A stretch of 5,211 bases of DNA from an uncultured Veillonella sp. (GCA_934216375.1 CAKQBP010000113.1:1-5211), one strand, 5' to 3'; numbered from the stretch's first letter, positions 1 through 4,702 are shown. Numbers and translations: made by a program. The notes: generated by a model from the letters alone, not told the origin.

Positions 1-566
1 AACGTATCGCCCCGTAATTCCCAAAATTCAACGGTTACCACCTTTGGATGGTTCACCATTTTTGCATATTCTTTAGAGGCTAGGTTTAGGATCCAATCTT
101 CCTTGTGAAAGTATGCATCCACCGCTTCACGCCATGTATCGTATAGATTAATGCCCACCTTATCGACCATATCGAGTCGATAGTTGCGTACACCCATAGT
201 AGGCTCAACGACACCGTACAACGCAGACAGCACAACGAGGTGGCTTTCACCAAAGGTCTTGGCTTCGTCAGATAAATTCGACCAGTCCAAATATTTGAAA
301 GCAATGCCATCGTAACTTTCACAGGCACGACCTACGGGATGAGCCTCAAAGGACTGATAAAAATCAAAGAGATCCTGTGCCTTATCATCCTTAAGTTTTA
401 ATGCTTTTCCAAGAGCTGCTACATCGAGAGATTGTACATGTGTTACAATTTCTTTCGTGATGTTCGGCTGAAATTGGCCGTCTCGGGCTGCATGATGTAC
501 GGCCTCAGCGTTGCTAGCAACATCAGTAATCGTTTTTGTCTTACTAGGAGAGAGGACGATTTTCAT
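1..566 (-). CDS. yaaA: Peroxide stress protein YaaA (UPF0246/DUF328 family), 3' end cut by window edge
   Basis: The first 188 residues are visible; the family is usually about 245-260 residues, so roughly the last quarter lies outside. Seen: the N-terminal MKIVLSPSKT (family pattern LSPAKT), a central SALYGVVEPTMGVRNYRLDM at about residues 114-133 that matches the family hallmark S-x-LYG-hx-P-x(4)-x-YRL-x-M, LYDTW at 141-145, and the NLASKEY motif at 161-167. In E. coli, YaaA is induced by hydrogen peroxide and lowers free intracellular iron, limiting Fenton damage to DNA and protein; its biochemical activity is poorly defined. It acts in the cytoplasm. The ATG at 564-566 lies inside the end of the upstream gene (23-nt overlap), with only a distant AAGG about 12 nt before it, so translation probably depends on coupling to that gene. 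Family assignment is confident; the physiological role here is inferred. Confidence 0.93.
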   Translation of the reverse strand, partial: MKIVLSPSKTKTITDVASNAEAVHHAARDGQFQPNITKEIVTHVQSLDVAALGKALKLKDDKAQDLFDFYQSFEAHPVGRACESYDGIAFKYLDWSNLSDEAKTFGESHLVVLSALYGVVEPTMGVRNYRLDMVDKVGINLYDTWREAVDAYFHKEDWILNLASKEYAKMVNHPKVVTVEFWELRGDT

Positions 567-1146
567 GAGATAATTCCGCCTTAATAGATTCCTCTGTCAA
601 ATTGTCGATCAATTCAGGGTTCCACAACATGAGAGGCACCGCCACTACGTGGCTTGCTTTTAATTCTTTACATAATTTAATGCATTCTTTGAGATAGTTG
701 GAATCTTCATCTACAAGATCGCATACGATAACCACATGACGACCTTTAAGATTTACACCTTCGTAATCGATGCTTTCAGCAGATACTGTAAGCATGCCTG
801 TTTCCAAGCGACCTTCGCTCATATCATTCAAACGAGACATCAATACATGCTCAAGCATAGTAGATACAGGTGTCACTACACGACCTATGCCGATAAGAGC
901 CTCAGGTTGTGCATGAACGATAACTGTTTTCTTCCGTTTATCCGTTCTGAACTCAATAAGGGCTTTTTCTAAAGCGCCAAAAAATACGAATAACTGCCAA
1001 GGATCAAAAGAGCCTGTTTGGAACATATCAATAACAGAACCATCCTCATCCATATTGAGGCGCGTCAATAATTCTTCAGCAATGTCGTTAACCACAACAC
1101 TAAAATCAGATTGTATTGTCTCTTGTACGTTGATTTCCTTTGCCAT
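544..1146 (-). CDS. Hypothetical 200-aa protein, possibly a degenerate phosphoribosyltransferase-like fold
   Basis: I do not recognise this family. It has no signal peptide or membrane segment and is acidic at both ends, so it is probably cytoplasmic. Residues 73-78 (KTVIVH) and 137-171 look like alternating beta strands and helices. The segment VVIVCDLVDEDSN (138-150) followed by a helix (YLKECIKLCKELKA) and a strand (SHVVAVPLM) has the layout of the PRPP-binding loop of type I phosphoribosyltransferases (hydrophobic strand, acidic pair, then TGGT). Here one acidic residue is Cys and the TGGT is replaced by EDSN, so PRPP catalysis seems unlikely. The start is well supported by AGGAGG five nt upstream. 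Its stop codon lies 23 nt inside yaaA, indicating an operon and probably a shared stress-related role. The fold is inference; another Rossmann-like domain is possible. Confidence 0.85.
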   Translation of the reverse strand: MAKEINVQETIQSDFSVVVNDIAEELLTRLNMDEDGSVIDMFQTGSFDPWQLFVFFGALEKALIEFRTDKRKKTVIVHAQPEALIGIGRVVTPVSTMLEHVLMSRLNDMSEGRLETGMLTVSAESIDYEGVNLKGRHVVIVCDLVDEDSNYLKECIKLCKELKASHVVAVPLMLWNPELIDNLTEESIKAELSHENRPLS

Positions 1147-1151
1147 TAGGG

Positions 1152-1157
1152 CCTCCT
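1152..1157 (-). promoter_or_regulatory. Ribosome binding site of the hypothetical gene
   Basis: On the minus strand this reads AGGAGG, five nt before the ATG at 1144-1146. It is a perfect Shine-Dalgarno core and fixes the start of the 200-aa protein, in contrast to the weak site in front of the overlapping yaaA gene. Confidence 0.85.
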
Positions 1158-1168
1158 AGTTTTCCATA

Positions 1169-1188
1169 TATCACACTGCTGAGTGATA
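1169..1188. promoter_or_regulatory. Imperfect 20-bp dyad upstream of the hypothetical-yaaA unit
   Basis: The sequence TATCAC-N8-GTGATA forms 6-bp inverted arms centred about 33 nt upstream of the start codon. A weak promoter-like pair overlaps it on the minus strand (TTGAAA at 1190-1195, then an AT-rich GATATA at 1167-1172, 17 bp apart), so a repressor bound here could block transcription. It could equally form a small leader hairpin. The symmetry is seen directly; the operator role is a guess. Confidence 0.35.
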
Positions 1189-1205
1189 CTTTCAACAGAT
1201 ATTAT

Positions 1206-1280
1206 ATTATTCTTAAAAATATTATTCTTAAAAATATTATTCTTAAAAATATTATTCTTAAAAATATTTTTCTTAATTAT
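1206..1280. repeat. Tandem repeat, 15-bp unit, four exact copies plus one degenerate
   Basis: The unit ATTATTCTTAAAAAT occurs four times without error (1206-1220, 1221-1235, 1236-1250, 1251-1265), followed by a diverged fifth copy (1266-1280). It sits in the spacer upstream of the hypothetical-yaaA operon. On the minus strand a perfect TATAAT hexamer flanks each side (1276-1281 and 1201-1206), though neither has a good -35 partner. The array therefore lies either in the promoter's upstream region or in the 5' leader. Exact copies imply recent expansion by slippage. The plus-strand reading frames through it are only repeats of NIILK or similar and have no ribosome site. Confidence 0.95.
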
Positions 1281-1364
1281 ACTATTTTTAATTGTAACAT
1301 ATTTTATACCCCTCTTGGGTATTCAAAGATACGCTTTTCACATAATGGATACGTTAGCAACATG

Positions 1365-1393
1365 GCAAAAGGACCGCCATAGCGGTCCTTTGC
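1365..1393 (-). terminator. GC-rich hairpin, likely terminator of the mntH operon
   Basis: AAAGGACCGC (1368-1377) pairs perfectly with GCGGTCCTTT (1382-1391) around a 4-nt CATA loop, and a one-base bulge allows two further G-C pairs outside. On the minus strand the hairpin is followed by only a short T stretch (CCTTTTGCC), so it may be a weak intrinsic terminator or a 3'-end stabilising structure. It lies about 105 nt after the mntH stop codon, before the promoter region of the next minus-strand unit. Confidence 0.65.
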
Positions 1394-1456
1394 ATTCTAA
1401 TGTTGTATTCTAATGTTGTACTCTAATATTATACTCTAATGCTGTATTCTAATTAT
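1392..1456. repeat. Tandem repeat, 13-bp unit, five diverged copies
   Basis: Consensus GTATTCTAATGTT repeats at 1392-1404, 1405-1417, 1418-1430, 1431-1443 and 1444-1456, differing at one to three positions per copy. It fills the space between the mntH stop codon and its terminator hairpin, so it would be transcribed as the 3' untranslated end of the mntH message. The copies have drifted more than those of the 15-bp array, which suggests an older expansion. Confidence 0.9.
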
Positions 1457-1498
1457 GATTTTATAATAAACCTTTTGTAACTAACAAAAAATATGCTC

Positions 1499-2758
1499 TT
1501 AGCCTACAATCAATAAGTAGATATTCATGATCGTAACGATGATACCTATGCCCCATAAGAGAATATTTGTAAATTTACGGTTCGCGTATCCTCCCATGAC
1601 CTTGCGGCTGCTTGTCATGTAAAGTTGCAAGAATATGGTGATAGGTAATTGCAAGCTCAAGAACATTTGAGAGAACAATAATGCTTGGAAGGAATCTGTA
1701 ATAAACACGATCAATAATAATGCTGGAACATATGTTAGTGCCAAGCCTAATCGCGTATGGAAGTCTTTCATATCATAAGACTCGCCAAACATTCCTGCAA
1801 AGATACTTGCCCCCGCCATACCTGCCGTAGCAGATGAGGCAAAACCTGCAAATAACAGTGCTATCGCAAAAATAATACCCGCTGCGGGTCCAATGAGTGG
1901 TCGCAACAACTCCTCAGCCTGTTCAAGCTCTGTTACTTCAATACCATGAGCAAAGAAAACAGCCGCCGCCAATATAATCATGGCGGAGTTAATCATCCAC
2001 CCAATCCCCATAGATAACAAAGTATCGAGGAATTCATAGCGTAACTGCCGTTTCATTATCGCTGGATCTTGTGTATTGAACTGGCGACTTTGGATGATTT
2101 CAGAGTGCAAAAACAAGTTGTGAGGCATAATTACGGCCCCTAATATACTCAAAATAACGAGCATCGATGTATTAGGAATATTAGGATCCACCCAACCTAT
2201 ACCAGCCGCTGCCCAATCCACATTAACCATATTTACCTCAACGAGGTACGCCAATGCGATGAGGGATACAAAACCAGCAATGATTCGCTCTAATTTACGA
2301 TAGGAGTTCGTAATGAGCATGACCGTACAGATAAGAGCCGTCAAAATGCTACCTATCAAGATAGGAATACCAAAGAGCATCTTCAAGGCGATAGCGGCGC
2401 CAATAAACTCAGCCAAGGCCGTCGCTGCCGCTGCAATCCCTGCCGTGCTAAGCACAAAGCGAGATGCATAACGCGGTAAGAACTCATAGGCACACTCCGA
2501 TAAGCATTGACCGCGTACAATCCCTAAATGTGCCACATTATGCTGTAATAAAATGAGCATAATCGTAGATAGTGTGACTACCCACAGCAATTCATAACCA
2601 TAACTGGCGCCGGCTGCCAAGTTGGCGGCCCAGTTTCCCGGATCGATAAATCCAACGGTTACGATTATACCAGGTCCTATATATTTAAAGACCTCACTTA
2701 CCTGCTGCTTACCGTTTTGATGGACAGTAAACAACTGTTTCTTTAAAAAATCAATCAT
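1499..2758 (-). CDS. mntH: Nramp-family divalent metal (Mn2+/Fe2+) transporter MntH
   Basis: The 419-residue product is a proton-coupled importer of Mn2+ (and often Fe2+) in the inner membrane, of normal length for bacterial Nramp proteins. About eleven hydrophobic segments can be placed, starting near residues 27-45 and ending near 396-417. The metal-site motifs are intact: DPGN in helix 1 (D39, N42) and AVIMPHN in helix 6 (A208, M211, H213). The helix-6 methionine is typical of true Mn/Fe Nramps rather than the Mg or Al relatives. The helix-10 pattern QMFLSLQLP (364-372) also fits the family. The ATG at 2756-2758 is preceded by AAGGGG with 5-nt spacing. The gene begins 19 nt after the stop of the secreted SLH-like gene, with no room for a promoter, so the two form an operon. 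Manganese import supports peroxide resistance, matching nearby dps and yaaA. The exact metal preference cannot be read from the sequence. Confidence 0.95.
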   Translation of the reverse strand: MIDFLKKQLFTVHQNGKQQVSEVFKYIGPGIIVTVGFIDPGNWAANLAAGASYGYELLWVVTLSTIMLILLQHNVAHLGIVRGQCLSECAYEFLPRYASRFVLSTAGIAAAATALAEFIGAAIALKMLFGIPILIGSILTALICTVMLITNSYRKLERIIAGFVSLIALAYLVEVNMVNVDWAAAGIGWVDPNIPNTSMLVILSILGAVIMPHNLFLHSEIIQSRQFNTQDPAIMKRQLRYEFLDTLLSMGIGWMINSAMIILAAAVFFAHGIEVTELEQAEELLRPLIGPAAGIIFAIALLFAGFASSATAGMAGASIFAGMFGESYDMKDFHTRLGLALTYVPALLLIVFITDSFQALLFSQMFLSLQLPITIFLQLYMTSSRKVMGGYANRKFTNILLWGIGIIVTIMNIYLLIVG

Positions 2759-2777
2759 TATAACCCCTTACTAAGAG

Positions 2778-3527
2778 TTATAGAGTGAACGTCATCTCCG
2801 TCTGCATACGAGCATCTGTTTTGGACTTTTTATCCTTGGAATCAGTGTAACGAATACGCACTTCATTATTTACCTTAACGCGAGAATCATCAATTTTGAA
2901 TTTCTTCATTTTTTCTTTGATTTGTTCATCTGTTAAAGCGCGTTCTTCCGGTTTCGCTACTTCATCACCAGCCTTATCAAGAGCCTCTTGTTGATCCTTG
3001 GATACTTGATACGTTTTACCAGATTTTTTAACCTTTTCAGCACGCTTTTCATCTAGTTTTTGACGGCGCTCATCAGTAGCTTTTTTATCGCGAGCAATAC
3101 GGTAATCCATTACATCACGCATATTTTCTTGGTAAATACGCAATGCATATTCTCGATCATTATCGTTCATTTGCTCACGTTTTGTGACTACCTCATCGAT
3201 AAGTGGCATAAGCTCATCCTTTGTGTAGCTAGCACCATCAAAAGTAAATCCGTGGGTATCTGTAATAGCACCATGTTTAATGAGCCTTTGTAACGCTGTA
3301 TACGTCCAATCATTAGGCGTAATAACATCTGAGTTTACATGCTGTTGCCCTTTACTAGAACTACTAACAGTCTCTACATCAGCACTTACGCCATCCACCA
3401 TAGGACGTGCACTTGGAATGGCAATACTTTCAGCATGACTAAAGCCAACAGACGCAACGAGGCATAATGTGCCAATGCCTAACGCTCGACGGATACGATT
3501 CATTTGACGTGTATATTTTGTATTCAT
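2778..3527 (-). CDS. Secreted SLH-like/coiled-coil protein ending in a single porin-like beta hairpin (mini-OmpM-like)
   Basis: The 249-residue protein starts with a signal peptide: basic RIRR, a hydrophobic stretch at about 15-30, and a likely cleavage after SHA at residue 32. A low-complexity linker (about 33-68) leads to NDWTYTALQRLIKHGAI...FTFDGASYTKDELMPLIDE (72-112), which has the layout of an S-layer homology domain. In Negativicutes, SLH domains of OmpM porins bind peptidoglycan and tether the outer membrane. A long charged helical region follows (about 115-210, rich in K, E, D, R), then EVRIRYTDS (222-230) and ARMQTEMTFTL (239-249), two amphipathic strands resembling the first hairpin of an OmpM barrel. 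The protein stops there, far short of a full porin of 400 or more residues. The ATG at 3525-3527 has AAGGAG 7 nt upstream, and a consensus promoter lies just before. It is co-transcribed with mntH. Domain calls are by eye; an outer-membrane tether or periplasmic spacer is my inference. Confidence 0.85.
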   Translation of the reverse strand: MNTKYTRQMNRIRRALGIGTLCLVASVGFSHAESIAIPSARPMVDGVSADVETVSSSSKGQQHVNSDVITPNDWTYTALQRLIKHGAITDTHGFTFDGASYTKDELMPLIDEVVTKREQMNDNDREYALRIYQENMRDVMDYRIARDKKATDERRQKLDEKRAEKVKKSGKTYQVSKDQQEALDKAGDEVAKPEERALTDEQIKEKMKKFKIDDSRVKVNNEVRIRYTDSKDKKSKTDARMQTEMTFTL

Positions 3528-3561
3528 AAGAGTCTCCTTAAAATTACATTTTATACAATCT

Positions 3562-3590
3562 ATTATATGAAACCCCTAGACATACGTCAA
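3562..3590 (-). promoter_or_regulatory. Consensus sigma-70 promoter of the SLH-like/mntH operon
   Basis: On the minus strand, TTGACG (3585-3590) and a perfect TATAAT (3562-3567) are separated by exactly 17 bp. The predicted start is near 3555, leaving a leader of about 28 nt before the ATG with its AAGGAG site. The match suggests strong expression. A short palindrome ACACCTGTGT (3605-3614) lies 14 bp upstream of the -35 element and could be an activator or repressor site, but it is short enough to be chance. Confidence 0.82.
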
Positions 3591-3700
3591 CTCTATACCC
3601 TTACACACCTGTGTCATTCAATACTAATAAGGCCTTGGACTCACTCGAATCCTCACAAATTAGGCCTATATAAATAATATAATAAATTAATATATTATAC

Positions 3701-3734
3701 AAAAAGACCTCACATCGGGTGATGTGAGGTCTTT
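3701..3734 (-). terminator. Strong intrinsic terminator after tRNA-Ser
   Basis: A perfect 14-bp stem (3703-3716 with 3721-3734) closes on a 4-nt loop. Read on the minus strand it is followed by a run of five T and an AT-rich tail. The hairpin begins 3 nt after the encoded CCA end of the tRNA. No T-run follows on the plus strand, so it serves minus-strand transcription of the tRNA and any read-through from dps. Confidence 0.92.
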
Positions 3735-3737
3735 ACA

Positions 3738-3828
3738 TGGCGGAGGATTAGGGATTCGAACCCTAGCGACGGTAACCCGCCCTAACGATTTAGCAAACCG
3801 TCCTCTTCAGCCTCTTGAGTAATCCTCC
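3738..3828 (-). tRNA. tRNA-Ser(GCU)
   Basis: The 91-nt class II tRNA folds completely: acceptor GGAGGAT/ATCCTCC, D-stem CTC/GAG with AGAGGCTGAA-type loop, anticodon stem ACGGT/ATCGT (one G-U pair) around loop TTGCTAA, a long variable arm (CGG-GTTA-CCG core), and T-arm TAGGG-TTCGAAT-CCCTA. The anticodon GCT (3792-3794) reads the AGC and AGU serine codons. The discriminator base is G, as expected for serine, and CCA is encoded in the DNA (3738-3740). It lies 50 nt after the dps stop codon with its own promoter-like elements and is followed at once by a strong terminator. Confidence 0.97.
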
Positions 3829-3843
3829 ATGCTTTACTGAGTA

Positions 3844-3873
3844 ATCATATCATACCCAATAAGGCATTGTCAA
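3844..3873 (-). promoter_or_regulatory. Promoter of tRNA-Ser, adjacent to the dps stop codon
   Basis: On the minus strand a perfect TTGACA (3868-3873) is followed after 18 bp by TATGAT (3844-3849). Predicted initiation is near 3837, giving a leader of about 9 nt before the mature tRNA end. The -35 hexamer lies only 5 bp past the dps stop codon, so no separate dps terminator fits between the two genes. Confidence 0.65.
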
Positions 3874-3878
3874 TTGTC

Positions 3879-4313
3879 TTATTTCAACATGGATTCGATG
3901 AACCAGATTTGTTTTACATAGTATGCAACGTGATCTTCCATCATGCTCACGAGCAAGAAATCATCTTCTTCATCAGCTGCTGCACGAATCGCTACAGCTT
4001 GATCTTTCATGTATTTGAAATCTTTAAGAAGAATATCGATTACCTTTGCTTGAGGGATATCTTCTTGACCAAGTTCTTCGATTTTAGTCAATTTTGCGTA
4101 TTCTGCAGAATTTACCAATGGGAATTGACCTTGCATTTTTACATGTTCTGCTACTGCATCAAAATATTCAAATGCTTCATCATAGATGGATTCCAAGTAT
4201 TCATGGATGGATTTGAATTGCGGACCAGTTACATTGAAGTGTAAATTATGTAATTTTACATTCCACACGGAAAGATCTGCTAAATATTGATTTACTTGTT
4301 GTACGTTTTTCAT
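3879..4313 (-). CDS. dps: Dps family ferritin-like iron-storage protein (mini-ferritin)
   Basis: The 144-residue protein belongs to the Dps/mini-ferritin family, whose dodecamers oxidise Fe2+ with hydrogen peroxide and store the iron, protecting DNA. The hallmark LHNLHFNVTGPQF-x(3)-H (21-37) and FDAVAEH (51-57) are present. By spacing against known Dps proteins the inter-subunit ferroxidase ligands are H25, H37, D52 and E56; the position usually held by Asp four residues after the second His is Glu (E41). The C-terminal helix carries EDHVAYYVKQIWFIESML. The chain begins directly at the first helix and ends in MLK, so it lacks the lysine-rich N- or C-terminal tail that some Dps proteins use to bind DNA; it probably acts mainly as an iron and peroxide sink. 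The start has AAGGAG 7 nt upstream. A near-consensus promoter with palindromic operators precedes it, and tRNA-Ser follows with no terminator between. Confidence 0.95.
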   Translation of the reverse strand: MKNVQQVNQYLADLSVWNVKLHNLHFNVTGPQFKSIHEYLESIYDEAFEYFDAVAEHVKMQGQFPLVNSAEYAKLTKIEELGQEDIPQAKVIDILLKDFKYMKDQAVAIRAAADEEDDFLLVSMMEDHVAYYVKQIWFIESMLK

Positions 4314-4412
4314 AATAATACTCCTTTTATCGTTTAATTCTCAATTACAGTTCATTCTAAAAGTAGAACAAACTCAGTTGGCTTATATGCCATCAATTCG
4401 TTTATTTAATTC

Positions 4413-4430
4413 ATAATCAATATTGATTAT
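4413..4430. promoter_or_regulatory. 18-bp perfect palindrome at the dps transcription start, candidate operator
   Basis: ATAATCAATATTGATTAT is a perfect dyad of two 9-bp arms with no spacer. It begins at the predicted dps start site, 6 bp downstream of the -10 element, a classic position for a repressor. A related copy (caataatgatt at 4444-4454, 10 of 11 bases matching caatattgatt in the palindrome) lies in the promoter spacer, 26 bp away. Size and AT-richness resemble Fur/PerR-family boxes, but the sequence is not a clear match to the known PerR, Fur or MntR consensus. The regulator is unknown. Confidence 0.65.
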
Positions 4431-4436
4431 ATTCAT

Positions 4437-4465
4437 ATTTTACCAATAATGATTTTCCATGTCAA
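4437..4465 (-). promoter_or_regulatory. Near-consensus sigma-70 promoter of dps
   Basis: On the minus strand a perfect TTGACA (4460-4465) is followed after exactly 17 bp by TAAAAT (4437-4442). Initiation is expected near 4430, giving an unusually long leader of about 117 nt to the dps start codon. The spacer contains a half-conserved copy of the downstream palindrome, so a regulator could contact both the promoter and the start site. Confidence 0.75.
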
Positions 4466-4591
4466 TATATGAATAGATATTTTTGTATAAAAGTTTAATA
4501 AAAACATCATAACCATACTAATTCAAACATATACCCAATGGATACCAAATCTAAATCCAATAAATCACAGAATCATGTTTCTTCGAATCAT

Positions 4592-4633
4592 AAAAAACCC
4601 CTAACTACTAGTTAATCCAATAGTTAGAGGTTT
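4592..4633 (-). terminator. Intrinsic terminator of cysE
   Basis: The 13-bp arms 4595-4607 and 4621-4633 pair around a 13-nt loop. The single mismatch on the plus strand becomes a G-U pair in minus-strand RNA, and a run of six U follows (4597-4592), which fixes the orientation. The arms extend outward with GAATCATA (4585-4592) facing TATGATTC (4635-4642), giving an imperfect stem of about 22 bp. It lies about 60 nt after the cysE stop codon. Confidence 0.9.
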
Positions 4634-4654
4634 GTATGATTCTTTGTATGATTC
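4631..4654. repeat. Exact 12-bp tandem duplication beside the cysE terminator
   Basis: TTTGTATGATTC occurs twice in direct succession (4631-4642 and 4643-4654). The first copy forms the outer part of one terminator arm, so the second copy is a spare pairing partner for the GAATCATA sequence on the other side. Confidence 0.85.
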
Positions 4655-4702
4655 TATATTAAATATGATTTTATATTAAATACGTTTCTATATTAAATAT
4701 AG
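4655..4702. repeat. 17-bp tandem repeat running into the cysE stop codon
   Basis: Units begin TATATTAAATA at 4655, 4672 and 4689, with 17-bp spacing; the first two are full (TATATTAAATATGATTT and TATATTAAATACGTTTC) and the third is partial. The third unit contains the cysE stop codon (4693-4695) and the codons for the final Tyr-Ile, so the untranslated copies look like duplications of the gene's own 3' end. Confidence 0.85.

Larger units (their letters stand above)
1147..1498. other. Spacer between mntH and the hypothetical gene (352 bp)
   Basis: This non-coding stretch holds, in minus-strand order, a 13-bp repeat array and the mntH terminator hairpin, a short hairpin at 1306-1322 (ATACCC-CTCTT-GGGTAT), the 15-bp repeat array, the 20-bp dyad and the AGGAGG site. 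I found no convincing -35 element for the downstream operon; the best -10 hexamers are the TATAAT sequences beside the 15-bp repeats. No small gene with a ribosome site was found on either strand. Confidence 0.6.
4314..4692. other. Spacer between cysE and dps (379 bp)
   Basis: In minus-strand order this AT-rich region holds the repeat arrays and terminator of cysE (4592-4702), about 125 bp (4466-4590) in which I see no gene or clear signal, the dps promoter and operators, and the roughly 117-nt dps leader. The leader ends in AAGGAG before the ATG. Within it I see only a weak small hairpin (GGC...GCC at 4380-4391) and no recognisable riboswitch. Confidence 0.6.

Noticed and set aside
86..328. 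80-residue minus-strand reading frame
   Set aside because: It is an out-of-frame shadow of yaaA, whose recognisable motifs run through the same bases in another frame.
736..972. Plus-strand reading frame opposite the hypothetical gene, and a similar one at 3060-3293 opposite the SLH-like gene
   Set aside because: Both are antisense to better-supported genes with ribosome sites, and neither shows a recognisable motif.
1306..1322. Hairpin ATACCC-CTCTT-GGGTAT as a terminator
   Set aside because: The stem is only 6 bp with no T-run after it on either strand.
1140..1413. Two overlapping plus-strand reading frames through the 15-bp repeats, one giving repeated NIILK residues
   Set aside because: A 15-bp repeat cannot introduce a frameshift or a stop by itself, so open frames arise automatically. 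There is no ribosome site, and the region is the promoter side of a minus-strand operon.
1206..1456. Possible CRISPR array
   Set aside because: The units are 13 and 15 bp, directly abutting with no spacers, so these are simple tandem repeats.
3678..3699. Inverted repeat TATAATA-N8-TATTATA downstream of the tRNA terminator, resembling a PerR-type box
   Set aside because: It is pure A/T in an A/T-only tract where such symmetry arises by chance, and it lies about 90 bp upstream of the nearest promoter.
3867..4244. 125-residue plus-strand reading frame opposite dps
   Set aside because: It is antisense to the clearly conserved dps gene, rich in Phe/Cys/Tyr as expected for a shadow frame, and has no ribosome site.
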